Below are positions 31,696 through 40,086 of a stretch of 64,000 bases of DNA, piece by piece. This DNA comes from DATBLE01 sp963841405. Lineage in GTDB: Bacteria; Actinomycetota; Thermoleophilia; Gaiellales; Gaiellaceae. The position numbers and the translations under genes were made by a program. Position 1 is the stretch's first letter. Each line of letters begins with the position of its first letter. The notes below the pieces were generated by a model. That model saw only the letters and a list, made by a program, of their open reading frames with translations, searched no databases and was not told the DNA's origin. The stretch spans positions 91,078 to 155,077 of the forward strand of contig CAWJCM010000009.1 of the NCBI GenBank assembly GCA_963841405.1. The letters are read 5' to 3'.

Positions 31696-32654
31696 GCCAC
31701 CCTCCGGAACCAGAGCGCCGACAGGCCGGCGCCGATCAGGAGCAGCACCGCCGCGCCGCCGGCGAACAGGTCGGAGATCTCGCGCGACTGCCGCTTGTGG
31801 CCGAGGCGGGAGCCGAGGTTCTCGTACACCTCGCGCAGCTGCTTGTCGCTGGCCGCCCGGAAGAACTGGGCGCCGGTCGTGTTCGCGATCAGCTGGAGGG
31901 TCTGTGGGCTCGGAGGCACGCGAATCGTCTCGGTGTACCCGCCCGGGAGCTGGTGATGCACGACGCCGTTCGGCGTGCCGACGAGCACGGTGTACACGGG
32001 CACGTGCATCTGGCGGGCGCGCTCGGCGGCGGCGCGCGGTGCGGTCTGACCGCCGTCGCGGGCGCCGTCCGAAATCAGCAGGACCGTGGTCGGCGGGGTG
32101 CTTCCGTCGCCGGCGCGCTGCTTGAGCCCGAGGCGCGTCGAGAGGAGGACCGCGTCTCCGATCGCGGTGCCCTCGGTCGGGCGCAGGGCCCCGAGCGCCT
32201 CGCGCACGAGAGCGCGGTCGGTGGTCGGCGCGAGCGCGAGCTGCGCCCGCGTCGAGAACGAGACGATGCCGATCCGGAACTTCTTCGGGACGATGTCGAC
32301 CAGCCGGTTCGCGGCGTTCACCGCGGCGGCCAGGCGGCTCGGGCCGATGTCGGACGCGCCCATCGAGCGCGAGGTGTCGATCGCGAGCATCACCGTCGCC
32401 TCCTCGCGTTTGACGCTGACGGTGGCGTGCGGCCGGGAGACGCCGACGATCAGAGCCGCGAGCGCCGCGAGCAGGATCGCGATCGGGATGTACCGGCGGC
32501 GTCCGGGGAACCGGTCGACGAGGTTGGGGAGAAGCCCCGGCGATGCCCAGCGTGCGGCGTAGCGCTCCCGCCGGCTCTGGTGCCAGAGGTACAGCGCCAC
32601 CAGGACGGGAACCGCGAGCAGCCAGAGCAGCGACCAGGGCGACGAAAACGTCAT
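31692..32654 (-). CDS. BatA-type VWA-domain membrane protein (first copy)
   Basis: 320 residues. SPWSLLWLLAVPVLVALYLW (TM), AILLAALAALIVGVSRP (TM), then a VWA domain with MIDAS DTSRSM, GTAIGDAV and LLISDGA, and a C-terminal TM. Starts 4 bp before the end of the DUF58 gene, so translationally coupled. Similar throughout to the copy at 29898. Confidence 0.9.
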   Translation of the reverse strand: MTFSSPWSLLWLLAVPVLVALYLWHQSRRERYAARWASPGLLPNLVDRFPGRRRYIPIAILLAALAALIVGVSRPHATVSVKREEATVMLAIDTSRSMGASDIGPSRLAAAVNAANRLVDIVPKKFRIGIVSFSTRAQLALAPTTDRALVREALGALRPTEGTAIGDAVLLSTRLGLKQRAGDGSTPPTTVLLISDGARDGGQTAPRAAAERARQMHVPVYTVLVGTPNGVVHHQLPGGYTETIRVPPSPQTLQLIANTTGAQFFRAASDKQLREVYENLGSRLGHKRQSREISDLFAGGAAVLLLIGAGLSALWFRRVA

Positions 32655-33652
32655 CTCGCTCTCCGCAGGAACGCGACCAGGGTGCGGAGCCAGTCGCCGG
32701 ACGTCGAGAGGACGACATGGCGGGCGCCGGCGGACGCCAGCTCGCGGGCGACGTCGCGCCGCTCGCCCGCGGCGGCGTCGGCGAACCTGGCGCGGAGCTT
32801 GGCACTGCGGGTGTCGACCCGAAGCTGCTTGCCCGTCTCCGGATCGACGAGCCAGAGCTCGCCGGCGTTCGGCAGCTCCTGCTCACGCGGGTCGCGGATC
32901 TCGACCGCCACCACCTCGTGCCGCCCGGCGAGTTGGAGCAGCGGCCGGCGCCAGGCCCGCGGCCCGCGAAAGTCGGAGGCGACAACGACGAGCGAGCGCT
33001 GCCGCGCGAGCGAGTCGGTGCGGCGGAGGGCGTCGCCGAGCGAGGTAGCGCCGATCCGTCCGAGCGGCGGCTCGGGCTCCTCGCGGAGGGCGGAGAGCAG
33101 CCCGACGAGGGCGAGACGGCCCTGGCGGACCGGCAGCGACCGGGGCTCCTCCTCGCCGAACGTGACCGCCCCCAGTCGGTTGCCGCGCCGCGTGGCAAGG
33201 TGGCCGACCGCGATTGCGACTCCCTCGGCCACGTCCGCCTTGCGCCGGTCGGCCGTGCCGAAGCGCATCGACGGCGAGGTGTCGAGCGCGAGCCAGGTGA
33301 CGAGCACGCGCTCGGCCATGTGCACCCGCACGTGCGGCTCGCCCGTCCGCGCCGTGACGTTCCAGTCGATCTGGCGGACGTCGTCGCCGGGGACGTAGGG
33401 GCGAATGAGGGCGAGCTCGGTGCCGTCGCCGAGCACCGACGATCGGTAGTCGCCTGCGAGCAGCCCTTCCATGCGGCGTCCAATCGTTACGTCGAGCGCG
33501 CGCAGGAGGCGATCGGGGATCGGCCCCGGGCCGGGCCGCGCGGGCGAGGACGCCGGTGCGTCCGCCGGGCGGGCGCCTCTGGCGCCACGCCATCGCCTCG
33601 CACCAACCTCGACAGCTTCGCTGTCGGCCCTGTGCTCGGCTTCGGCTCTCAC
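32651..33652 (-). CDS. DUF58 domain protein (MoxR-associated)
   Basis: 333 residues, start overlapping the MoxR stop. The family motif YVPGDDVRQIDWNVTAR is present and followed by a VWA-like domain with LALDTSPSMRFG and the tail SDWLRTLV-type end. The first 40 residues are low in complexity (Ala, Arg, Pro) and overlap a GACAGCTTCGCTGTC hairpin in the DNA, so the true start may be different. DUF58 proteins act with MoxR AAA ATPases. Confidence 0.9.
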   Translation of the reverse strand: MRAEAEHRADSEAVEVGARRWRGARGARPADAPASSPARPGPGPIPDRLLRALDVTIGRRMEGLLAGDYRSSVLGDGTELALIRPYVPGDDVRQIDWNVTARTGEPHVRVHMAERVLVTWLALDTSPSMRFGTADRRKADVAEGVAIAVGHLATRRGNRLGAVTFGEEEPRSLPVRQGRLALVGLLSALREEPEPPLGRIGATSLGDALRRTDSLARQRSLVVVASDFRGPRAWRRPLLQLAGRHEVVAVEIRDPREQELPNAGELWLVDPETGKQLRVDTRSAKLRARFADAAAGERRDVARELASAGARHVVLSTSGDWLRTLVAFLRRAR

Positions 33653-34668
33653 GCCGCGTTGGTCTCCGCGAACTCGAGCTGCGGGATCGGAACGGCGGCG
33701 AGGACTCGCTCGAGGATCGTGTCCGGGGTCACCTCCTCCGCCAGCGCCTGGTACGAGAGGACGAGGCGGTGGCGCAGAGAGTCGGCGGCGAGCGCGTGCA
33801 GGTCGTCGAGGACGACGTAGTCGCGGCCGCGGACGAGGGCGAGCGCGCGCGCCGACTGGACGAGGCTGATCGGGCCGCGCGGGCTCGCGCCGTAGGCGAT
33901 GTACGCCTTCAGATCCTCGAGGCCGTGCGCCGCGGGGTTCCGGGTCGCGTCCGCGAGGGTGACGGAATAGCTGACGAGCGCAGGGTCGACATAGACGCCG
34001 AACACCTGGCGCTGGAGGTCGCGCAGGTCGTCGAGCGTGAGCGTCTCGCGCAGTTCCGGTGCGTCCTCGAGCTGCCGCTGGACGATCGTCAGCTCCTCGT
34101 CGTGCGAGGGGTAGCCGATCAGGATCTTGAGCATGAAGCGGTCGACCTGCGCTTCGGGCAGCGGGTAGGTGCCCTCCGACTCGATCGGGTTCTGCGTCGC
34201 CATCGCGAGGAACGGGTCGGGTACGGGATGGGTTTCGTGGCCGATCGTCACCTGCCGCTCCTGCATCACCTCGAGCAGCGCCGACTGGACCTTGGCCGGG
34301 GCCCGGTTGATCTCGTCCGCGAGGAGGAAGTTGCAGAAGACGGGACCGAGCTCCGTGTCGAAGTTGCCCTCGTCGGCCCGGTAGATGCGCGTGCCGACCA
34401 GGTCGGACGGGACAAGGTCGGGCGTGAACTGGATGCGCGAGAAGGACCCGCCCAGCACGGCGGCGGTCGTCTTGACCGTCAGCGTCTTCGCCAGGCCGGG
34501 CACACCCTCGATCAGCAGGTGGCCCTGGGCGAGCAGGCAGACCAGCACCCGTTCGAGCATCGCGTCCTGGCCGGCGATCACCCGCCGGATCTCGAAGAGC
34601 GCAGGCTCGAGGCGTTCTCTCGCCTCGGTTGCTGCGACGTTCGGACGGTCGTCGGCGGACGTGCTCAC
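33649..34668 (-). CDS. MoxR-family AAA+ ATPase
   Basis: 339 residues from GTG 34668, behind AAGGAGG, which decides against the longer start at 34695. Walker A is GVPGLAKT, Walker B FLLADEINRA, with sensor 1 ATQNPIESEGTYPLPEAQVD and the C-terminal lid. MoxR proteins work as chaperones that insert metals or mature partner proteins. It heads the operon MoxR, DUF58, VWA, secreted protein, VWA. Confidence 0.95.
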   Translation of the reverse strand: MSTSADDRPNVAATEARERLEPALFEIRRVIAGQDAMLERVLVCLLAQGHLLIEGVPGLAKTLTVKTTAAVLGGSFSRIQFTPDLVPSDLVGTRIYRADEGNFDTELGPVFCNFLLADEINRAPAKVQSALLEVMQERQVTIGHETHPVPDPFLAMATQNPIESEGTYPLPEAQVDRFMLKILIGYPSHDEELTIVQRQLEDAPELRETLTLDDLRDLQRQVFGVYVDPALVSYSVTLADATRNPAAHGLEDLKAYIAYGASPRGPISLVQSARALALVRGRDYVVLDDLHALAADSLRHRLVLSYQALAEEVTPDTILERVLAAVPIPQLEFAETNAA

Positions 34669-34824
34669 GAGGTTCCTCCTTGATCGCGCGGACACGGGCG
34701 AGCGCTGAATCGAATCAGGTGTACCTGAGTATTGCGTGAGAGCGCAAAGTCACTGCCTCGCTTGACTGGCCCTCCTCGGCCTGTCACCGATTCAGCTTCG
34801 ATTTTCCGGCCTATCATCGAGGCT

Positions 34825-35964
34825 GTGGAGCACGATGCGCAACCGACGATCGAGGCGCTGGAGGCCGAGCGGCGCCGCCTGAAGGAGCTCGAGCGCAACC
34901 TGGCCGCCGAACGGGACCGGATCCAGGAGGCGGCGGGGCGCGAGGTCGCTCGCATGCAGGCGGCGCTCCGGGACGCCGCCGAGCGGGCGGGGAAGCGCGA
35001 GCGTGAGCTCGAGTCGACCAGGCGCAAGCTCGAACGCAAGGGACCGGGGCGGCGTCTGGGCGTCTTCGCAGCGCCGGTGCCCCGCGAGATCTCGGAGCGC
35101 GAGCGGGCGCTCGCGCGGCGCGAGTCCGAGGTGGGCGAGCGCGAGCGGGCGGTCGAGGCGAAGACCGCAGAGCTCGAGCAGGAGGCGGCGAGGCTTCGCG
35201 CGCTGGAGGCCTCGCTCGCCGAGTGCCGCGAGGGGATCGAGCACGCCGAGGCGCTGGTCGCCCGGGACGCGGAGCTCGAGACCCGCGGGGCGGAGCTCGC
35301 CCGGCAAATCGAGGAGCTGGTCGAGGTCGAGCGCCGCAGTGCGGACGCCCTCGCAGCGCGGGCCGCCGAGCTGGAACGGCGTGCGGCGGAGCTGGACGCG
35401 CGGGAGATCGAGCTGGAGGAGTTGTCGCAGACGCTGGCCGAGCGCGAGCGGGCCGCGTCGCACCAGGAACCGTCGCCGGTGGTCGTTCCGGTCGATCTCC
35501 GTCCGGAGCAGGAGCGGCTCGAGGCGAAGGCACGGACGCTCGAAGAGGCGGAGAGCCGGCTGGCGGCCACGCGTGTCGCGCTGACCGCGCGTGAGACGGC
35601 GGTGCAGCTCGCCGAGGAGAGCGCGGCACGCGAGCGCGTCGAGCTCGAGACCCGCGCGACCGAACTGGTGGCGGCCGAGCAGCGGAACGCCGGCACCGAG
35701 CTGCGCGCCGCGGAGCTCGAAGACCGCGCGACGCTGCTGGCGGCGCGCGAGGCGGAGCTCGCGGACTCGCTCGCCGCGCTGGAGCGGCGCGGGCGCGAGC
35801 TGGACGCGCTCGGAGCGGGGCTCGTCGAGGAGCGGAACCGACTCACGGAAAGGGCGCGAAAGCTGGCCCAGGCCGAACGGACTGCCCCTGTCCCCGTGCC
35901 GACGATGCCCACGCGGACGTTCAGCGAAGGGCTCAGAGGCCTCGCCCAAAGACGAGCCGGGTAG
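34825..35964 (+). CDS. Long coiled-coil protein
   Basis: About 379 residues from GTG 34825 (a longer frame begins at 34732). Almost the whole chain is heptad-like Glu/Arg/Ala/Leu repeats such as EAERRRLKELERNLAAERDR and RELDALGAGLVEERNRL, so a rod. No TM. A scaffold or filament role is inferred. It is divergent from MoxR and is followed by the membrane cytochrome. Confidence 0.6.
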   Translation: MEHDAQPTIEALEAERRRLKELERNLAAERDRIQEAAGREVARMQAALRDAAERAGKRERELESTRRKLERKGPGRRLGVFAAPVPREISERERALARRESEVGERERAVEAKTAELEQEAARLRALEASLAECREGIEHAEALVARDAELETRGAELARQIEELVEVERRSADALAARAAELERRAAELDAREIELEELSQTLAERERAASHQEPSPVVVPVDLRPEQERLEAKARTLEEAESRLAATRVALTARETAVQLAEESAARERVELETRATELVAAEQRNAGTELRAAELEDRATLLAAREAELADSLAALERRGRELDALGAGLVEERNRLTERARKLAQAERTAPVPVPTMPTRTFSEGLRGLAQRRAG

Positions 35965-35993
35965 CGGCTGCGCGCGAGTGGTAGCGTGCGCGC

Positions 35994-36572
35994 GTGCTGA
36001 GCGCGCTCTCGACGGGGCACAAGACGGTGATCATCGCCGTCGCCGCGGTCTTCATCGTCTTCGCGCTCTGCTCCTCATTCGTGTTCTCGCGGATGAACCC
36101 GAACTTCCCGGGCAGGCGGATCATGCTCTTCCTCGGCGTTTGCGTCCTGCTCACGGCCGCGATGCTGGGCGCGATCATCGCCTTCGCCGGCGAGCCCCCG
36201 GAGGCCGGGGCGAAGGTCGAGGAGCGAAATCCGATCCTGTCCCAGAGCACGGGCACCACGACGACCCCCGCCCCGCCTGCGGGGAACGCCGCGGCCGGGA
36301 AGGCGCTGTTCGTCTCGCAAGGGTGCAGCGCCTGCCACACGTTCAAGCCCGCCGGCTCGACCGCGAAGGTCGGGCCCGACCTGGACGACCTCGCGGCCAA
36401 CGCGAAGACTGCGAACCGCGGCTCGGTCGAGGCATACACGGCCGAGTCGATCAAGGACCCGGGTGCGTACGTCGTCCCGGGGTATCCGAACGGCGTCATG
36501 CCGCAGTTCCAGCTCAGCGACAAGCAGGTCGCGGATCTCGTCGCCTTCCTGACCGGCGGCCCCGGCTCCTAG
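35994..36572 (+). CDS. Membrane-anchored monohaem cytochrome c
   Basis: 192 residues, GTG start. Two N-terminal TMs (KTVIIAVAAVFIVFALCSSF and IMLFLGVCVLLTAAMLGAII), then a class I cytochrome c domain with the haem site CSACH and a distal methionine in GVMPQFQLS. It likely faces outward and passes electrons in respiration. Its stop CTAG is shared with the convergent antiporter. Confidence 0.88.
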   Translation: MLSALSTGHKTVIIAVAAVFIVFALCSSFVFSRMNPNFPGRRIMLFLGVCVLLTAAMLGAIIAFAGEPPEAGAKVEERNPILSQSTGTTTTPAPPAGNAAAGKALFVSQGCSACHTFKPAGSTAKVGPDLDDLAANAKTANRGSVEAYTAESIKDPGAYVVPGYPNGVMPQFQLSDKQVADLVAFLTGGPGS

Positions 36573-38023
36573 ACCCGCCGACGCCAGCGCGAGAAGACGT
36601 CCTCGATGTCGGGTCGCATCGAGTGGGGGGTGAGGACGAAGAGGCGGTCGCCGGGCTGGATGACCGTGCTGCCGCGCGGCGGGATCGTCTCGTCGCCGCG
36701 GGCGACCACCGCGACCAGGGCCGATCGCGGCAGTCCGAGCTCCCGGACCGCCGAGCCCGCGATCGCGTGGTCGGCAGCGACGTCGAAGTCGATCAGGTCG
36801 AGAGAGCCGAGTGCGTCGACCTCCAGCGGGGGTGCGATCGAGCGCGGCGCGAGCGAGACGACCTGCAGCTTCTCCGCCACCCATTCCAGCGTCGTTCCCT
36901 GGACGAGCGTCGAGAGCACGACCACGAAGAAGACTGCGTTGAAGATGGTCTTGCCGTTGTGGACGTGCTCGGAGAGGACGATCGTTCCGAGCACGATCGG
37001 CACCGCGCCGCGCAGGCCGGCCCAGCCGAGCAGTGCCCGCTCGCGGGCGTCGAACCGGCTCCAGGCCGTCGAGATCACGACTGCGGCCGGCCGGATCAGC
37101 AGCACGAGCAGCGCCGCGAGCGCCAGCCCGGAGAGCGCAACCGGGCCGAGCTCGCGAGGGAAGACGAGCAGTCCGAGCACGACGAACATCACGACCTGCG
37201 CGACGAAGGCGAGCCCTTCGTGGAACGTGACCAGGTGGCGGCGGAAGCGCGAAGGAGTGCTGCCCACGGCGAGCCCGACCAGGTAGACGGCGAGGAAGCC
37301 GCTGCCGCCGCTGACGTCGGCGATCCCGAACGAGAGCGCGCCGGCGGCGATCGAGGCGACGGGCGCGAACGCGCCGATCGAGTGGGGGAGCCTGGCAAAT
37401 GTCCAGGTCGCGGCCACGCCGAGCGCGACCCCGATCACGAGCCCGAGGCCCAGCTGGCGGAGCAGCAGGAGGCTGAGGTCGGCGATCCCGTAGTCCGGCT
37501 TCTCGATCCAGTCGATCAGGCCGATCGTCAGCGCGACCGCCATCGGGTCGTTGCCGCCGGTCTCGGCCTCGAGCGTCCGGGCAAGCCGGCGGCGGATGTG
37601 GGTGAAGCGCAGCGTCGCGAACACCGCCGCGGCGTCGGTCGAGGAGACGACGGCCCCGAGCAGCACGGACTGGAGCCAGGAGAGATCGAACAACGCGTAG
37701 GCGGCGAGCCCGGTCAGGAGTGCCGTCACCACCACGCCGACGGTCGCCAGCAAGGTCGCCGGGATCGCGACTTCGCGCAGCCGCCGCCATGACGTGGCGA
37801 GCCCGCCCTCGAACAGGATCGCCGCGAGCGCGACCACCCCCACCTTCCGCGCGAGCTCGGCGTCGTCGAACTCGATCCCGCCGAGGCCCTCGGAGCCGAG
37901 CAGCATCCCGAGCCCGAGGAATGCGACCAGCGCAGGCACGCCGGCGCGCGACGCGCCGAACGCGACCACGATGCTCGCCGCCAGGACGCCGCCGACGATC
38001 AGGAGGAGCGGGCCTTCGTTCAC
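36569..38023 (-). CDS. K+/H+ or Na+/H+ antiporter of the CPA (NhaP2/CvrA-like) family
   Basis: 484 residues. About 12-13 TMs; the ion-site segment AAVFATLRF precedes LEAETGGNDPMAVALTIG, the conserved ND pair, and WAGLRGAVPIVLG is a CPA1 signature. The C-terminal 100 residues (LDLIDFDVAADHAIAGSAV through VIQPGDRLFVL) are a TrkA-C/RCK-C ligand domain, as in NhaP2. It should exchange K+ or Na+ for protons. Start ATG 38023. Confidence 0.92.
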   Translation of the reverse strand: MNEGPLLLIVGGVLAASIVVAFGASRAGVPALVAFLGLGMLLGSEGLGGIEFDDAELARKVGVVALAAILFEGGLATSWRRLREVAIPATLLATVGVVVTALLTGLAAYALFDLSWLQSVLLGAVVSSTDAAAVFATLRFTHIRRRLARTLEAETGGNDPMAVALTIGLIDWIEKPDYGIADLSLLLLRQLGLGLVIGVALGVAATWTFARLPHSIGAFAPVASIAAGALSFGIADVSGGSGFLAVYLVGLAVGSTPSRFRRHLVTFHEGLAFVAQVVMFVVLGLLVFPRELGPVALSGLALAALLVLLIRPAAVVISTAWSRFDARERALLGWAGLRGAVPIVLGTIVLSEHVHNGKTIFNAVFFVVVLSTLVQGTTLEWVAEKLQVVSLAPRSIAPPLEVDALGSLDLIDFDVAADHAIAGSAVRELGLPRSALVAVVARGDETIPPRGSTVIQPGDRLFVLTPHSMRPDIEDVFSRWRRRV

Positions 38024-38117
38024 GCACGTATTCTTTCCGGCCGCCAGGTCGCGTATGCGACACCGCGCCCGACCTGTGCGGACGCGGCTCGCTGACGCCG
38101 CCGGTCAGTCGCGCGAT

Positions 38118-38176
38118 GCGAGCGAAGCGAGCGAGCAGAGGAGAGGGCCCGCGGGAGAACCAGGGGTTCTCCCGCG
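38118..38176 (+). repeat. Composite dispersed repeat, copy 3 (middle and palindrome)
   Basis: GCGAGCGAAGCGAGCGAGCA then GAGGAGAGGGCC leads into CGCGGGAGAACC (38150-38161) / GGTTCTCCCGCG (38165-38176), a palindrome with loop AGG. It is the closest match to copy 1 at 2577, in the opposite orientation. Confidence 0.65.
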
Positions 38177-38265
38177 CCTCACGGCCCTTGTGGAACAACG
38201 TTTGAACTCGCGCGAATGGTGGAGGCTCACGAGCTTGCTCGAGGCCAGTCGTGCGGTACCGTTCG

Positions 38266-38493
38266 GTGAGTGAGTCCCTCCAGCTGACGATCGTCTACGA
38301 GCCGGGCGAGGACGATTGGGTGGTCGCCTGGATCCCCGAGGTTCCCGGGGCCCATAGCCAGGGCAAGACACGCGAGGAGGCGCGGGAGAACGTGATCGAC
38401 GCGCTCCGCGGCATCCTCGAGCTTCGCTTCGGTGAGCATCCGGTCGGCGTGTCCGTTGATAGCGAGCCACTCGAGCTCGTCATCGGCGCTTGA
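38266..38493 (+). CDS. hicB: HicB-family antitoxin-like protein
   Basis: 75 residues from GTG 38266 (38251 possible). LQLTIVYEPGEDDWVVAWIP, then EVPGAHSQGKTREEARENV is the HicB partial RNase-H-like fold. It overlaps the broken hicA that follows. In HicAB modules HicB blocks the HicA mRNA interferase. Confidence 0.85.
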   Translation: MSESLQLTIVYEPGEDDWVVAWIPEVPGAHSQGKTREEARENVIDALRGILELRFGEHPVGVSVDSEPLELVIGA

Positions 38494-38685
38494 AGCGCCG
38501 CGCGCTCGAGCGACATCTGCGCGCCCAGGGAGCGCGACTGCTGTGCGAGGGAGGCAACCACAGCTTCTGACGCTTTCGACTCCGAGCGCTCTACGGCGGT
38601 GCCGCGCCATCGCGAGATCGCCTTTGTGCTTGCCCGGAAGATCTGCCACGACCTCGGGATTCCGCCGCCGACCGGCCCGCGCTGA
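38490..38685 (+). pseudogene. hicA: HicA toxin gene, frameshifted
   Basis: TTG 38490 overlaps the hicB stop. The first frame gives KRRALERHLRAQGARLLCEG then GNHSF and a TGA. A second frame continues RSTAVPRHREIAFVLARKIC then HDLGIPPPTGPR to TGA 38683-38685. Both halves are typical HicA (a dsRBD-like fold with the catalytic His in GGNHSF). The lengths differ from an open frame by a one-base insertion or two-base deletion, so the toxin is inactive if the sequence is correct. Confidence 0.75.
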
Positions 38686-38693
38686 CTGGAAGT

Positions 38694-38810
38694 GCAGTTC
38701 GTCGCCGCGACCGACCCTGGGCGGCGCAGCACACTGCGGCCTCCCCGTCAGCGGGCGCGAGCGAAGCGAGCGAGCAGAGAGGGGGCTCGCGGGGGAACCA
38801 GGGGTAATGC
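38694..38810 (+). repeat. Composite dispersed repeat, copy 4
   Basis: The 5' box GTTCGTCGCCGCGACCGACC is at 38697, the middle segment GCGAGCGAAGCGAGCGAGCA at about 38759, and the half palindrome CGCGGGGGAACCAGGGG ends it. The right palindrome arm is missing. This copy shows all three parts in order. Confidence 0.6.
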
Positions 38811-39015
38811 GCGTAGGCTCATGTGGCCTCATGTCCTCGCATCGTTACGGGATTCTGCCTGGCGCTGCTCATGCAGATCCAGCCCCGCTCAGGCCCGGAC
38901 GGGTACCACGCGGGTACCGCGGCTGGTCAGCCGGGCGGAACGCGGGCGTGACGATCAAGGCAACCACGCCGATTGCCGGAAGGCGTTGTGTGGGACTGAT
39001 AGAGAGCCTCTTCTC
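38811..39015. other. Region between repeat and RNase H gene
   Basis: About 200 bp. ORFs here lack a ribosome site; one frame encodes a hydrophobic stretch (TGFCLALLMQIQ) followed by a stop. Nothing else seen. Confidence 0.3.
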
Positions 39016-39327
39016 GTGACGACCGCCGTGCTCTACACGGACGGTGCGGGGACGACCGGCGGCCCGGCAGGGATCGCGTTCGTCGGTCACGTCTTCGACG
39101 ACCGGATGGATGAAATGCCGGTCGAACGATCGCTCGAACTATCGGACGCGACGAACCAGCAGGCCGAGATCCTCGCCGCCGAGTACGCGCTGCGCGAGCT
39201 GCCTCCGTGCGACCAGGTCGTCGTCTACTCCGACAGCCAGTACCTCGTCCTCGGCATGCAGGGACGCCTTGATCGGTGGATCGCGAACGGATGGCGGACC
39301 GACCCTGCCGACCAACCTCCATCGTAG
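39016..39327 (+). CDS. RNase H-like protein, short
   Basis: 103 residues, GTG start. LYTDGAG (first catalytic Asp), ATNQQAEILAAEYAL (Glu) and VYSDSQYL (second Asp) are the RNase HI active-site motifs. Typical RNase HI has about 145-155 residues with a final Asp in a GHxGxxxNERAD box, which is absent here as the frame ends NGWRTDPADQPPS. It may be truncated and inactive. Confidence 0.75.
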   Translation: MTTAVLYTDGAGTTGGPAGIAFVGHVFDDRMDEMPVERSLELSDATNQQAEILAAEYALRELPPCDQVVVYSDSQYLVLGMQGRLDRWIANGWRTDPADQPPS

Positions 39328-39496
39328 GCGGGGCCGCAGTCTGTCGGTCGTCCGTATCGTGATCCGCGCCGGCGAGTGAGTGCCTGACTTTGGCCGGACA
39401 GCGAATCGGCTCTTTCCGATGCCGAGGTACCCCGACCTATGGAACGTGACGAGGGAATGTTCCGGTTCGAACCTGGAACATTCCCTGTCAGATAGG

Positions 39497-39585
39497 CGGA
39501 GGGGGAGGGATTTGAACCCTCGATCCGCCTAACGACGGATAACGGTTTTCGAGACCGCCGCATTCGACCGCTCTGCCACCCCTCC
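39497..39585 (-). tRNA. tRNA-Ser (anticodon CGA)
   Basis: On the minus strand the acceptor GGAGGGG pairs with CCCCTCC, discriminator G. The anticodon loop is CTCGAAA, giving CGA. A long variable arm and the T arm GAGGGTTCAAATCCCTC complete an 89-nt serine tRNA. Confidence 0.95.
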
Positions 39586-39589
39586 GAGG

Positions 39590-39680
39590 CGGAGAAGGAG
39601 GGATTCGAACCCTCGATGCAGGTGTTCACCCACATAACGCCTTAGCAGGGCGCCGCCTTCAGCCACTCGGCCACTTCTCC
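39590..39680 (-). tRNA. tRNA-Ser (anticodon GCT)
   Basis: On the minus strand the acceptor GGAGAAG pairs with CTTCTCC, discriminator G. The anticodon loop is CTGCTAA, giving GCT. The long variable arm and T arm GAGGGTTCGAATCCCTC are present. Only 4 bp separate it from tRNA-Ser(CGA), so one transcript is likely. Confidence 0.95.
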
Positions 39681-39754
39681 GGAGCGCTAATCGTATCGGC
39701 ACCGTCTCCAGGCGGCCGAAGGCTCGCCACCGACCTCGGCGCTCCTCGGGTGCG

Positions 39755-39821
39755 TGATGCGGGTTAAACGAGCGAGCACAGAAGAGGCACACGGGGGAAT
39801 CATGGGTCCTCCCACGCATCG
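39755..39821 (+). repeat. Diverged dispersed repeat, copy 5
   Basis: ACGAGCGAGCACAGAAGAGG then CACGGGGGAATCATGGGTCC and TCCCACGC match the middle and palindrome of copies 3 and 4 with several changes. It lies between two tRNA-Ser genes. Confidence 0.5.
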
Positions 39822-39842
39822 GCGCTAGTCTGCTCGAGGCGC

Positions 39843-39931
39843 GGAGAGGTGTCCGAGCGGCCGAAGGAGCGCGACTGGAAATCGCGTACTCGTCGAAAGG
39901 CGGGTCGCGGGTTCAAATCCCGCCCTCTCCG
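39843..39931 (+). tRNA. tRNA-Ser (anticodon GGA)
   Basis: Acceptor GGAGAGG pairs with CCTCTCC, discriminator G. The anticodon loop is CTGGAAA, giving GGA, closed by CGCGA/TCGCG. The variable arm is long and the T arm is GCGGGTTCAAATCCCGC. It is on the plus strand, divergent from the other two. Confidence 0.95.
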
Positions 39932-40054
39932 CCTCGATCTTTCCCTCGTTCGAGGGACGCGGAATATCACCCTTCGTGGTCATGTGACATCACCTGCCCC
40001 GCGGCATGCTGAACAGGCCGGAACTCCCCTCACATACCCCACCGGCATTGGAGA

Positions 40055-40078
40055 CGCCCGCCTCGAGCGGGCGTTTCC
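40055..40078 (+). terminator. Bidirectional terminator-like hairpin
   Basis: ACGCCCGC (40055-40062) and GCGGGCGT (40068-40075) form an 8-bp GC stem with a five-base loop, followed by TTTCCG. It lies after tRNA-Ser(GGA) and just past the stop of the convergent GroES-like gene. Confidence 0.6.
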
Positions 40079-40086
40079 GTTCTCGC

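Noticed and set aside
35591..37792. 733-codon plus-strand ORF over the coiled-coil, cytochrome and antiporter genes
   Set aside because: It crosses three real genes in other frames and has no protein-like pattern.
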